Below, piece by piece: positions 10,787 to 19,509 of a DNA stretch of 24,797 nucleotides. A program made the translations under genes and the position numbers. The stretch comes from a virus: positions 1-24,797 of IMG/VR virus record IMGVR_UViG_3300021961_000600; one strand, written 5' to 3'. The notes under the pieces were generated by a model that was not told the DNA's origin, made no database searches, and saw nothing but the letters and a program-made list of their open reading frames with translations. Position 1 is the stretch's first letter. Each line of letters opens with the position of its first letter.

Positions 10787-13700
10787 TTGAGCTACACAAA
10801 AACCAAACTGTTTGACGCTGGCATAAGCAGCAAAAGCGTTATTGCTATTCCTGCTTGGGCGCAACAGATGATAGACAATGGCGGCGAAGTAAATTCCACA
10901 GTAGACGCTTATAACAAAACTCCGCAGCTATACAGGGCGGTTCAAATGCGGGCAAATGCATTGGCGGCAATGCCATTTGTATTGCGCAAAAACGACAAAC
11001 TAACCTCGTGGATATACCCGCAATCGCTAAACAAAATCCTGTTTGAAATGGAAGCCTCGTTACTTGTAAGCGGCGCGGCTTACTTGCTAAAGATGCAACC
11101 CACAAACGGCGGCAAGCGCACAGTTGGGTTGCAGGTGCTAAACCCTACAACGATGCGCACAACCTACGACCACCGAACACGGGAAACCCTGTTTACCCAA
11201 CAGATTAGAAACGAAACGTTTGGACCGTGGCAGGCAGACCGCTTGGTTTATATGCGCGAGTTTAGTTTTCAAGACGAAGTAGGCGCAGGCATTGCGCCTG
11301 CAAAGGTTGCGTTACCTGCTGCCATTCTACGAATTGCAATGAGTGATTTTGCACACGGGTTTTTTAGCAGTGGCGGGCAGCCGCTAACCCTGCTAAGCAT
11401 GCAGGGCAACCCGCCGCCACAGGAAATAGAACGCACTGAAAGGTTTTTCAAACGCACAATGCAAGGGGTACGCAACGCGTGGCGCGTGCTGGCAGTTAGA
11501 AGCGAAGTAACCGTTACGCCAATTACACCTGCCCTAAATACAATGGCAATGGAGGAATTGCAGACAGTTACAACGCGGGAGATTGCAAGCGCGTTTGGTA
11601 TTCCACTAAGCCTGCTAACCAGTGATAGCGCCAACTATGCAACTGCAATATCAGACCAGCGCATGTTTTACGAAAACACAATCAAGGCGCGGTTGCAGTT
11701 TTACGAGGATGCATTCAATACCCAACTGCTAAACGAAACGCAAACTACTATTCGGTTTACGCCCGAAAGCCTAAGCGTATACCAAGAGGACGAAGCAGAG
11801 CGCAGTAACGCATTGGTAAACCTAGTAAACGCTGGAATGCCATTGCGCGATGCAATGCTTATATTGGGCTATAGCGTAGAGGAAGTAACAGGCACAGATG
11901 CCACAGTAGAAACCATTAGCAACGATGCGCCCGTGGTTATTGCCAAAAGCAAGAAGCCTGCAACCGTTAGTTTGCAAGAGCAACTAGCAGACGAATACGC
12001 AAATGCAACCCACGTGCAACAGGTGAAAGCCGAACTAAAAACTTGGCAGCGCGTGGCGGCAAAATCCATTGAGCGCGGCAGGGAATTTGAATGCCTGCAA
12101 ATACCGCCTGAATTGGAAACGTTTATAAAATCACACTTGCAGGAACCGAGCGCATATTTAGAACACGTATTCGAGGACGGGGTTATAAAGAGTTTGGTTT
12201 TGCAGACCAAAGCAGAGAAAGCAGTTGCGGCAAAAGTGCGGGCGGTATTCAAGCAATATGGCAACCAGATAAAAGCAAAGGCGGCACGCGGGATTGTAGA
12301 CCATGTAGCAGCCGATGAGATGTTTAGCACGCTGGCAAAAAGAATAACGCCCGTGCTAACCAATGTTTACACAACGCAAATACAGGCAACCGAAATAGAA
12401 ACAGGCGTACCGCTGGATACCGAGCGCTACCAAACTGCCGCGCAGGAATGGGCGGCAAAATATAGTTATGGGGAACTAAAACTTAACCTTACAGCTACAA
12501 CCATAACTAACGTGCAGCGCATGGTAAGTAAGCTAGTGCAAGACCCAACGCTAACGCCCGCAATGGTTGCGGCGGGTTTGTTTCCAACGTTTAGCGATTA
12601 CCGCGTGGCAATGATTGCCACAACGGAAGTAACCAGAGCCAAGAGCGCAGCAGTAAACGGTTATTACGATGGGCTAACAGAGGATGGGTTAGACGTTGTG
12701 CGGCGTTGGGGTACAAAGCTAGACGAAAAGGTTTGCCCGATTTGCGGACCGTTGGATAATAAAAAAGAAGAAACATATAAAAAAAAATTCAATGACGGAC
12801 CGCCCGCCCATCCCAATTGCCGTTGCAGAATAGGCGTTGAGGTAAAAGCGGAGAACACAGAGGAAGGGCGCGGAGAAGTTATTGCGCCAACGATACCGAA
12901 GCCGAAACCAGTAAAGCCCGTTGCGCCCAAGCCAGTTATTGCAGTGCCAACAGTTGCGCCTGTGGCAGTTGTGCCGCCGTTGCCTGCTGCGGTATTGCCT
13001 GCCAAACTACAAACAGGAAAAGAAATATTAGACCTCGTAAAAGAGTTGGCAGCCAATGACCCTAAGCGTATAGAAACAAGCAGGCTGCGCAAACAGTTAG
13101 CGGAATTAGACGCGGCGTTTCTTAAGTTTGTGCAAAAACCAAAAATTCAACGTAGTAATTTTAGTAGTTCGGACGAATATTGGGAAGCATACAATAAAGA
13201 CTTCGACGAATATAAACGACTTAAGGCAGAGCTAGACGACGCCAAAACAGTTTTCCGCGCAGCAAATATTAGCATACAACTAAAAGTAGGCGAACTGCTA
13301 GCGGTTCAAAATTCAATACCTATAAAATTAAGCACTGACCCTGAATTTGCGCAATTGCAACCGTTAACAGACAAAGACTTATTAACAAAACGCGAGGAGC
13401 AAATTGTAAAATATATTTCTAGTTGGGTGAACCCTGCTATTGTGCCAAACGCGCAAACTTTTGGGACTTTGTATAGCACAGATAAAACACAAGGAAGTTT
13501 TTACAGCCCAACCAGTTACCGCAAAAGTTTTATTAACTTTGGAAATAGTTATACTGACGTTTCAATTGTGCATGAGTTAGGGCATTTTATAGATAACGAA
13601 ACTTTAGCAATAAACAAAACAACGGGGCTAAAGGAAACTACAAATGTAGCTACTAAGAAGTTTTTCGACAAACGAACCTCTGGTGATAAGTTAGAGCTAT

Positions 13701-13921
13701 TAAGTAGCGCATTACCAGCATCGGGGTATACAGAGGATGATAAATACAAGCGCGATAAATGGCGCGATGCGTACACAGGCAGAGTTTATAAAAATTCAGA
13801 TGATACGGAAGTGTTATCTAATGGAGTGGGCTATATGTACGTAGATGCAGTAGGGTTTGCGGAATTTGACCCGCAGCATTTCGAAGCAACAGTAAACTTG
13901 TTGCGAGGTATTGCGCCATGA
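10787..13921 (+). CDS. Portal-MuF-zinc metalloprotease fusion protein
   Basis: This 1044-residue protein starts at a TTG with GAGG 8 bases before. Residues about 1-390 are an HK97-type portal (AYNKTPQLYRAVQMRANALA near 42; IASAFGIPLSLLTSD near 265). Residues about 600-690 are a MuF/SPP1-gp7 domain with zinc ligands C650, C653, H675, C678 and C680 (VCPICGP, HPNCRC). A Pro/Val/Lys-rich linker (about 700-745) and a coiled coil follow. The C-terminal part has HELGH at residues 929-933 and TEVLS with E1008, the layout of a gluzincin metalloprotease. MuF proteins are ejected with DNA and often carry toxin domains. Fusing portal, MuF and protease in one chain is unusual. The last 260 codons are AT-richer than the rest. 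Confidence 0.85.
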   Translation: MSYTKTKLFDAGISSKSVIAIPAWAQQMIDNGGEVNSTVDAYNKTPQLYRAVQMRANALAAMPFVLRKNDKLTSWIYPQSLNKILFEMEASLLVSGAAYLLKMQPTNGGKRTVGLQVLNPTTMRTTYDHRTRETLFTQQIRNETFGPWQADRLVYMREFSFQDEVGAGIAPAKVALPAAILRIAMSDFAHGFFSSGGQPLTLLSMQGNPPPQEIERTERFFKRTMQGVRNAWRVLAVRSEVTVTPITPALNTMAMEELQTVTTREIASAFGIPLSLLTSDSANYATAISDQRMFYENTIKARLQFYEDAFNTQLLNETQTTIRFTPESLSVYQEDEAERSNALVNLVNAGMPLRDAMLILGYSVEEVTGTDATVETISNDAPVVIAKSKKPATVSLQEQLADEYANATHVQQVKAELKTWQRVAAKSIERGREFECLQIPPELETFIKSHLQEPSAYLEHVFEDGVIKSLVLQTKAEKAVAAKVRAVFKQYGNQIKAKAARGIVDHVAADEMFSTLAKRITPVLTNVYTTQIQATEIETGVPLDTERYQTAAQEWAAKYSYGELKLNLTATTITNVQRMVSKLVQDPTLTPAMVAAGLFPTFSDYRVAMIATTEVTRAKSAAVNGYYDGLTEDGLDVVRRWGTKLDEKVCPICGPLDNKKEETYKKKFNDGPPAHPNCRCRIGVEVKAENTEEGRGEVIAPTIPKPKPVKPVAPKPVIAVPTVAPVAVVPPLPAAVLPAKLQTGKEILDLVKELAANDPKRIETSRLRKQLAELDAAFLKFVQKPKIQRSNFSSSDEYWEAYNKDFDEYKRLKAELDDAKTVFRAANISIQLKVGELLAVQNSIPIKLSTDPEFAQLQPLTDKDLLTKREEQIVKYISSWVNPAIVPNAQTFGTLYSTDKTQGSFYSPTSYRKSFINFGNSYTDVSIVHELGHFIDNETLAINKTTGLKETTNVATKKFFDKRTSGDKLELLSSALPASGYTEDDKYKRDKWRDAYTGRVYKNSDDTEVLSNGVGYMYVDAVGFAEFDPQHFEATVNLLRGIAP

Positions 13922-14154
13922 CTGAAATTGAAATTTTAGGTGAACGCATATTTATTAACAACCTAACTATTACAGGCAAAAATCCACAAGTCGTGAAATT
14001 ATGCAAGAACCTTATTGTATTATTAGAGCAACGAATGTTTTATTCCAGTAACGAATACACTTTATCGCAAATGGCAATTGAAAATTTTGATGCCAAAATT
14101 ATTGCGGGCGATGCGCTTAGTATTCTAAAACCTAAACAGGGAACGTTATACTAA
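13918..14154 (+). CDS. Small protein coupled to the metalloprotease fusion; candidate immunity or partner
   Basis: This 78-residue protein opens at the ATGA overlap with the stop of the portal-MuF-protease gene. It begins MTEIEILGERIFINNLTITG, beta-rich, then has a helix (VVKLCKNLIVLLEQRMFY) and ends in LKPKQGTLY. It shares the AT-rich codon style of the upstream protease domain, so both probably arrived together. Toxin-like MuF domains are commonly followed by a small immunity gene, which makes an antagonist or assembly partner the leading idea; the sequence itself shows no known immunity motif. Confidence 0.65.
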   Translation: MTEIEILGERIFINNLTITGKNPQVVKLCKNLIVLLEQRMFYSSNEYTLSQMAIENFDAKIIAGDALSILKPKQGTLY

Positions 14155-14717
14155 TGGCAGAAAAGGAAGCAGGCATTAGTTTTGAGAATGTGCAAGCGTT
14201 TATAACTGCATTGTCTACAATGCCAACGAAAGAAATTTTGCGGGAGTTGGTAAACCAAACCAGCATAAAAGCACGCGAGCGGATTGCGCTAAGACCAGCG
14301 CCAACAGGGGTAACGCCAAACACAAGCGGGTTGCATAGCACAGGCAATATAAAAACTCCGCAACGCGCATTCTATGCACGCGGCGAAGGTGGGTTTTATG
14401 TGCGCAAGAATGGCAGCATGAAACCTAGCAAAAAACGCTCGCAGGATTTGCAACAAAGCTGGCGGCGGGAAAGCACATTATCGGGGCAGGGAATGGTTGT
14501 GGATGTTAGAACCACGGTAAGCTATGCAGGTTACGTGCAAGGCGGAACCAATGACGAAATCGGGCAAAGCCAAGTTATGAAGGATAGAGGCTGGCAAACA
14601 ACCGATGCAGTGGCGGCAGACGTAGAACAGGAAGCGGGAAAGATAATGAATAACGTATTTCGCGCCAAATATAGTGAATGGCTTACAAGCCATGGAATAA
14701 CCAACACAGTTGCCTAA
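14154..14717 (+). CDS. HK97 gp10-like head-tail joining protein
   Basis: This is a 187-residue protein starting at the TAATG overlap. After a helical N-terminus (ENVQAFITALSTMPTKEILR) comes RIALRPAPTGVTP, later SQDLQQSWRRES, then TTVSYAGYVQGGTND and a C-terminal helix. The pattern ALRPAP...SQ.L...W...YA.YVQ.GT is typical of HK97 gp10-type proteins, which close the connector or terminate the tail tube. Its place between the MuF and capsid genes is somewhat forward of the usual position after the connectors. The Arg/Lys-rich middle may contact DNA or the portal. Confidence 0.65.
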   Translation: MAEKEAGISFENVQAFITALSTMPTKEILRELVNQTSIKARERIALRPAPTGVTPNTSGLHSTGNIKTPQRAFYARGEGGFYVRKNGSMKPSKKRSQDLQQSWRRESTLSGQGMVVDVRTTVSYAGYVQGGTNDEIGQSQVMKDRGWQTTDAVAADVEQEAGKIMNNVFRAKYSEWLTSHGITNTVA

Positions 14718-14727
14718 AGGAACTAAT

Positions 14728-17520
14728 ATGGATGCGCCACAATCAACCCTAAGCCCGAAAAAACCAAAACGGATGCCTACGTACCCACGTGAAAAAGCAG
14801 AACACGAGGAATACACAGAGGGCGCAGCCTGCCCAATAGAAACGCAGGATGTAGCGGCAAACCTAGCCAACAGGCAGAAAGCAATTGAGGTTGCAAACTA
14901 TGGACCGTTAGACCCAAGCGAACCCAACACGGAATATTGGCAGGCAGCCGCAGACCGTTGGGAGCTAAGCGTTGAGGAAGTGCAAACTGCGCGTTGTGGC
15001 AATTGTGCTGCATTCAATATCACAACGCCAATGCAGGAATGCATAGCAGAGGGCGTAGGCGGCAGCGAAGCCGAAGCAATGGTAGATGCTGGCGCACTAG
15101 GGTTTTGCGAAGTGTTTGATTTTAAATGCGCGGCGGCGCGGCGCTGCGATGGTTGGATTGTTGGCGGACCGATAACCGATGAGTTGGCGAAATCATTTGA
15201 ACCAGAACCAACAGACCCTAACGATGCAGACGGTTACGAGGAATGGGCAGATGAGGAGCCGCAAGTTGATTTTAGGAAAAACAATGGTAATATGGTTGCG
15301 CCTGCAATAAAGATTGCAGCGCCGCAATGGATGCGGGCTAATGCGCGGCGCGGCTTGGAGTGGGTGAAAGAGGGCAAGGGCGGCGGAGGGCTAACCGCGC
15401 AGACAATGCAGGAAGCGCGTACAATGGCTGCAGGCACGGTAAGCGATGATAAGGCAATGCGAATGGCAGCATGGTTTGCACGGCACATGGGAGATTTGGA
15501 AGCGCCTGCCGCAACTGTAGGCGCAGAGGGTTACCCTAGCAATGGAGTTGTGGCGCATGCATTGTGGGGCGGCGGTTCGGTTACAGATAGCGAGCGGGCG
15601 GCAGGTTGGGCGCGGGAGCGCAGCGCAGGCGATGGAGAAGCAAAAGCAAAGTATGGCGCGGCTGCGCGGCGCGATATGATGCCTAGCGATTTTGTGCTAA
15701 GCGATGAGCGCAAATTTCCAATAATGGATGCAGAGGATATTACGGCAGCGGTAAACAGTTGGGGCAGGTACAAAGGGCGCGTTACGTTTGCGCAGTTTAA
15801 AGAGCGGCTAACGCGGTTGGCAAAGCGCAAAGGTTTAGATAGTGCGTTGCCGCAGGCTTGGAGAGTTGATTTAATGAAAACAGTAAACGAAAATTTTATT
15901 GGCGGCGAAGTAAAAGCGTTGGGCAATGGCAAGTTGGGCGGTTACCTAGTGCGGTTCACCACAGAGGCGCAACCAGACTTGCAGGGCGATTACTTTACAA
16001 AGGATACCGAACTAGGCACGTTTACAGACCTGCCCGTTTTGTATCACCACGGCGCAGATAAAACTATTGGCAAGCGCGTTATTGGGCGCGGCACAATCAA
16101 GCAGGATGCAATCGGGCTATGGGTAGAAGCACAGTTGGCAATGCGCGATGAGTATGAAAAAGAAATTTACGCATTGGCAGAAAAGGGCGCGTTGGGTTGG
16201 AGTAGCGGCGCAGTTAGTCATTTGGTAGAACGCGAATATAAATCTGAAAAAATCGCGTGGGTAAAAACGTGGTGGATTGCGGAAGCAAGTTTAACGCCAA
16301 CGCCTGCCGAAGCGCAGAACGAAGCGTTTACTATAAAGGGGAATGTTATTGCAATGCCAGAGGAAGCGCAGCCCGTTTCGGCAATGCAAACACAAACCAT
16401 TAGCGATGATACAGAAACATTAGAGGAAACTAAAACAACTATGGAAGCAAACGATGTTACGGAATTGAAAGCGCAGATTGCGGCGCTTACTGCGATTGTA
16501 AACGAGCCAAAGGTTGAGGCAGGCAAAATGGCTCCAGTAGTAAAGAGTTTGGGCGGCGACCATGACGGCGGAAACGCATTCAAGCATTGGATACGCACAG
16601 GGCAAATGAATTACTACACGAAAAACAACGAGCAGGATTGGAGCGCAACCAAGACGAATGCGTTGAATGAAGCCACAGGCACAGAGGGCGGTATCCTAGT
16701 GCCAGAGGGTTTGAACGCAAGCATTATTGCTAAGCGCGATGAGATGAGCGTTATCCGTGCAAATGGCGCATTGGTTATTACAACCAATTTGGATACTGTG
16801 CAAGTGCCAGTGGAAAACGCCCGCATGACAACTGCGATTGTTGCAGAGAGCGGAAGTTATGTGGCGGCAGAGCCAACGTTTACAAGCAATAGCGTTACGG
16901 TTTACAAGTTTGGCAACCAGTTGCGCCTTACCGATGAGTTGCTTGCAGATAACCAGACTAACCTTATGCCATACCTTAGCAATGGGCTTGGGCGTGCATT
17001 TGGTTTGATGGAAAACCAATACTGCATTGCAGGCACAGGCAGCAGCCAGCCAAAAGGTTTGCTAACGGGCGGCACTGCGGCGATTACTGCCGCCAGCACA
17101 ACGGCGATTACCGCAGCAGAGTTGGTAAGCCTTTACCATTCACTGCCAGAACCCTACACAACTAACCCAAATGAAGTTGTGTTTATTACTCGTAATGCAA
17201 CGCTTGGCGCGTTGCGGGCGCTTGCTTCGTCAAGTGTGTTTACATTCAATTTGCAGCCGCAGGGCGACCAAGGTGCGCAGCAGTTGTATGGACACAAGGT
17301 AGCGGTTAGCGGTTATATGGAAGCCGCCACAACTGGCAAGAAATCCCTGCTGGTTACTAACCTCGCTGCTGGTTACATTCTCATTGAGCGGGCAGGAATG
17401 GTAATGAGCCGTAACCCATATTTGCTGCAGGCAACAGGTCAAGTTGCCCTGTTCACAACGATGCGGTTTGGCGGCACTACCACGGTTGCCGAAGCAACGC
17501 AAATTCTTACACAGGCGTAA
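14728..17520 (+). CDS. Cys-rich domain, middle domain, prohead protease and major capsid fusion
   Basis: This is a 930-residue protein. The ATG at 14728, with AAAGGAAC upstream, is preferred to a TTG at 14710. Residues about 80-150 are a Cys-rich module (ARCGNCAAF, LGFCEVFDFKCAAARRCDGW). Residues about 195-390 are a Gly/Ala-rich middle domain (SNGVVAHALWGGG). Residues about 390-560 are an S78-type prohead protease with H440/H441 (VLYHHGADK) and S492/S493 (LGWSSGAVSH). A short coiled coil at about 565-595 is scaffold-like, and from about 600 an HK97-fold capsid protein follows (TGTEGGILVPEGLN, NQLRLTDELLADN, MRFGGTTTV). The protease would cut itself and the scaffold away during maturation. Encoding protease and capsid in one chain ensures a 1:1 ratio. 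Confidence 0.9.
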   Translation: MDAPQSTLSPKKPKRMPTYPREKAEHEEYTEGAACPIETQDVAANLANRQKAIEVANYGPLDPSEPNTEYWQAAADRWELSVEEVQTARCGNCAAFNITTPMQECIAEGVGGSEAEAMVDAGALGFCEVFDFKCAAARRCDGWIVGGPITDELAKSFEPEPTDPNDADGYEEWADEEPQVDFRKNNGNMVAPAIKIAAPQWMRANARRGLEWVKEGKGGGGLTAQTMQEARTMAAGTVSDDKAMRMAAWFARHMGDLEAPAATVGAEGYPSNGVVAHALWGGGSVTDSERAAGWARERSAGDGEAKAKYGAAARRDMMPSDFVLSDERKFPIMDAEDITAAVNSWGRYKGRVTFAQFKERLTRLAKRKGLDSALPQAWRVDLMKTVNENFIGGEVKALGNGKLGGYLVRFTTEAQPDLQGDYFTKDTELGTFTDLPVLYHHGADKTIGKRVIGRGTIKQDAIGLWVEAQLAMRDEYEKEIYALAEKGALGWSSGAVSHLVEREYKSEKIAWVKTWWIAEASLTPTPAEAQNEAFTIKGNVIAMPEEAQPVSAMQTQTISDDTETLEETKTTMEANDVTELKAQIAALTAIVNEPKVEAGKMAPVVKSLGGDHDGGNAFKHWIRTGQMNYYTKNNEQDWSATKTNALNEATGTEGGILVPEGLNASIIAKRDEMSVIRANGALVITTNLDTVQVPVENARMTTAIVAESGSYVAAEPTFTSNSVTVYKFGNQLRLTDELLADNQTNLMPYLSNGLGRAFGLMENQYCIAGTGSSQPKGLLTGGTAAITAASTTAITAAELVSLYHSLPEPYTTNPNEVVFITRNATLGALRALASSSVFTFNLQPQGDQGAQQLYGHKVAVSGYMEAATTGKKSLLVTNLAAGYILIERAGMVMSRNPYLLQATGQVALFTTMRFGGTTTVAEATQILTQA

Positions 17521-17524
17521 GAAC

Positions 17525-17719
17525 ATGTTACTTACATTTGGCACTGCCTGCTGCGGAGTTACGGAAGCTGGCGCAATTTGGGCAGCCGCAGACGGTGAAA
17601 CGCTAGAGGTGGATGCAGTGCTTGGCGCTGAAATGCTGCGCGTTGGTTATGCAGTGTTAGCACAAGCCGCCAAAGCCGAAGCGCCGAAAGCAAAGCCAAA
17701 GGCGAAGCAGGCAGACTAA
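17525..17719 (+). CDS. Hypothetical small structural-module protein, 64 residues
   Basis: The start at ATG 17525 lies 4 bases after the capsid stop; an upstream in-frame start at 17444 would lie inside the capsid gene. The sequence is a short ordered part (MLLTFGTACCGVTEAGAIWA) followed by VDAVLGAEMLRVGYAVL and a Lys/Ala/Pro tail (KAEAPKAKPKAKQAD). Small proteins of this type between capsid and connector genes are frequent in HK97-like phages and may aid head completion. It ends in a TAATG overlap with the connector gene. Confidence 0.6.
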   Translation: MLLTFGTACCGVTEAGAIWAAADGETLEVDAVLGAEMLRVGYAVLAQAAKAEAPKAKPKAKQAD

Positions 17720-18315
17720 TGGCATACGCAACTGCTGCGCTCGTGAAAACATATTTATCTATTACAAGTGTTGCCGATGATACTTTAATAGGCACGTTGA
17801 TTACACGAGCGCAGGCAGTTATAGATAACTATACGCATAGAACGTTTGAGGTGTCTACCAATACTACAAAGTATTTTGACAGCTACAGAAACGTTACCAA
17901 AACTACACTATTGTTTAACGAGGGCTTGGAGTTGGCAACTGCGCCCACTACAATAACCAACGGCGATACAACGGTTTTGGTTTTGAATACTGATTGCGTA
18001 ACGTTGCCTGCAAATGCTAGCCCGTTTTATGGAATAGAAATGCTGCGCAGCACGTCTAACTACTGGACACAAACCGCAGCAGGCGATAACCAGCGGGCAA
18101 TTAGTATTCTAGGGAAATGGGGTTACAGTTTGACTGCGCCCGATGATATAGTGGCGGCAACCATTCGCCTAACTGCATTTTTTTATCGGCAGCGCGAAAG
18201 CAATGCGGATTTAGATAGAGCCGTTAGTGTGGCAGATGGAATGGTTTTACTGCCTAGCAACCTGCCCAATGATGTTATTGGCATGTTAGAGCCGTATAAG
18301 CGGTTTGCGGTGTGA
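17719..18315 (+). CDS. Head-tail connector protein (HK97 gp6-like)
   Basis: This is a 198-residue protein. It begins MAYATAALVKTYLSITSVAD, then DDTLIGTLITRAQAVIDNYT, the usual helix pair of gp6-type connectors that form a ring under the portal. A beta-rich middle (TTTVLVLNTDCVTLP) and a C-terminal helix (VAATIRLTAFFYRQRES) complete the fold. It prolongs the DNA channel and provides the docking surface for the tail. It overlaps the previous gene by TAATG and the next by 4 bases. Confidence 0.75.
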   Translation: MAYATAALVKTYLSITSVADDTLIGTLITRAQAVIDNYTHRTFEVSTNTTKYFDSYRNVTKTTLLFNEGLELATAPTTITNGDTTVLVLNTDCVTLPANASPFYGIEMLRSTSNYWTQTAAGDNQRAISILGKWGYSLTAPDDIVAATIRLTAFFYRQRESNADLDRAVSVADGMVLLPSNLPNDVIGMLEPYKRFAV

Positions 18316-18776
18316 GTAACATAAGGGCAATTGCAAGCGCACTAGCGGCGCTTACCGTTTCGTATACGGCAGAGGCAGGCGGCACGGTTACGCCAACTGC
18401 CTACGATGTGCAGCAACTGCCGCCAACGGTAGCGGCGGCAAACCTGCCAGTAAGGTTGATTGGTACGCAACGCGGAGATAGCAGCGCAAGTTTCAACGCT
18501 ATAACCGCAGGCACAGGCAGCACGAGGGTAGACCATTCAATAAGCGAATTGGCGCTAATTGAATTAGTAGGGCTAAGCAGAATGCAAGACGAGTGGTGCG
18601 ATACAATGCGCTACATGGATGCATTGACGGTTACACTACAAGCGGCACGGAGTATTTATACAAAGTGCGAGATAACAGGCGCGAGCGCGTCGCGCAGCGT
18701 GTTTGAGTATCCAAACGGAAGTGGCGAATACTTTTATGGATGCCAAACGATTGTGAGTATTACGGAATATCAGTAG
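18312..18776 (+). CDS. Putative tail terminator or minor tail protein
   Basis: This 154-residue protein starts on GTG in a GTGA overlap with the connector. It has an N-terminal helix (SNIRAIASALAALTVSYTAE), then mixed strands with VQQLPPTVAAANLPVRLIGT and a long helix near residues 90-118 (MQDEWCDTMRYMDALTVTLQ), ending in a short beta hairpin. Size, fold and location directly before the tail tube gene fit a tail-terminator or joining protein that caps the tube. No signature motif was seen, so the role rests on gene order. Confidence 0.55.
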   Translation: MSNIRAIASALAALTVSYTAEAGGTVTPTAYDVQQLPPTVAAANLPVRLIGTQRGDSSASFNAITAGTGSTRVDHSISELALIELVGLSRMQDEWCDTMRYMDALTVTLQAARSIYTKCEITGASASRSVFEYPNGSGEYFYGCQTIVSITEYQ

Positions 18777-18788
18777 AGGAAAAACATA

Positions 18789-19178
18789 ATGGCAGTATTT
18801 AGCGGTAAAGGTTTGGTAGTAAAGTTTGGTTCGGATACCCTTACGCATGTGCGCAGCGCAAGCGCAACGGATAGCATGGATACAATTGAAATCACGGCGG
18901 CGGCGGATACTGTAAAGAGTTACATTACCACTACCACAGGTTACGAGGCAAGCGTTGAAATGCTATACGATGACACAACCGATTTGTTCGACACAGAGCT
19001 AAAGGTCGGCACTAGCGGCGCGTTTATCATAAACCCTGAGGGCGTTTCGGTTGGCGCAATCAAACTAAGCGGCACGGCGCTTATAACCAGCGTAGAGTTT
19101 TCAGTGCCTTACGATGGCTTGGTTACTGCAAGCATTTCGCTGCTTGGCACAACTGCGCTTACTGTAGGCGTGAACTAG
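18789..19178 (+). CDS. Major tail tube protein
   Basis: This is a 129-residue protein with AGGAAAAACATA before its ATG. It begins MAVFSGKGLVVKFGSDTLTH and carries MDTIEITAAADTVKSYI, the loop and strand pattern of phage tail tube proteins. Two beta sheets follow, ending with SVPYDGLVTASISLLGT. Hexamer rings of it would stack around the tape measure to build the tube. The small size suggests a compact tube without an extra Ig-like domain. The next gene starts 2 bases after its stop. Confidence 0.8.
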   Translation: MAVFSGKGLVVKFGSDTLTHVRSASATDSMDTIEITAAADTVKSYITTTTGYEASVEMLYDDTTDLFDTELKVGTSGAFIINPEGVSVGAIKLSGTALITSVEFSVPYDGLVTASISLLGTTALTVGVN

Positions 19179-19180
19179 CA

Positions 19181-19465
19181 ATGCAACTAGCCAACGATAG
19201 GTTTGGTTTGCAATGGGAAGTTGTAGAACTAAAGCAACGGCACATTGAAAAATTTTCCGAACTGCATAAAGAGTTTGAGGAAGGTTTACCAATGCCAAAA
19301 TATCGGGGGCAGGTTGTAAGGGCGGCAATAGAAAGCGGTTGGTTTTCGTTTCCAGTTGTAACCGCTGCGGATGTGGCAGAACTAAAAGCCGCAGCGGTTC
19401 GCTGGTTGAGTGAACGCATAACAGATATTTATGTAGAGGCAAACGAGATTGACCCAAAAGTTTAG
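19181..19465 (+). CDS. Tail assembly chaperone G-like, zero-frame
   Basis: This is a 94-residue protein placed between tail tube and tape measure, the fixed position of lambda-G-type tail assembly chaperones. The sequence is mostly helical (FSELHKEFEEGLPMPKYRGQ, then AADVAELKAAAVRWLSERIT). Such proteins coat the tape measure during tail growth and are absent from the virion. The zero-frame reading stops at TAG 19463-19465, two codons after the slippery heptamer, and a minority product continues in the -1 frame. Confidence 0.75.
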   Translation: MQLANDRFGLQWEVVELKQRHIEKFSELHKEFEEGLPMPKYRGQVVRAAIESGWFSFPVVTAADVAELKAAAVRWLSERITDIYVEANEIDPKV

Positions 19466-19509
19466 TTGAGGCGTTGCGCTGCGCCCGCGATGGGAGCGCA
19501 GCGCCAACG
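19453..19509 (+). other. Programmed -1 frameshift signal, tail chaperone G/GT
   Basis: The heptamer C CCA AAA (19453-19459) is in register with the zero-frame codons GAC CCA AAA GTT TAG. A strong stem follows after 12 bases: CGTT (19472-19475) with AACG (19506-19509), one bulged C, and GCGCTGCGC (19476-19484) with GCGCAGCGC (19496-19504). Slippage by -1 continues as AGT TTA GTT GAG into the downstream frame. G/GT frameshifting at this locus is well established for long-tailed phages. Confidence 0.85.

Noticed and set aside
13918-14154. Reading the small gene as a frameshift continuation of the 1044-residue protein
   Set aside because: The long frame ends normally with a TGA in an ATGA overlap, there is no slippery heptamer, and the metalloprotease domain is already complete at its stop.
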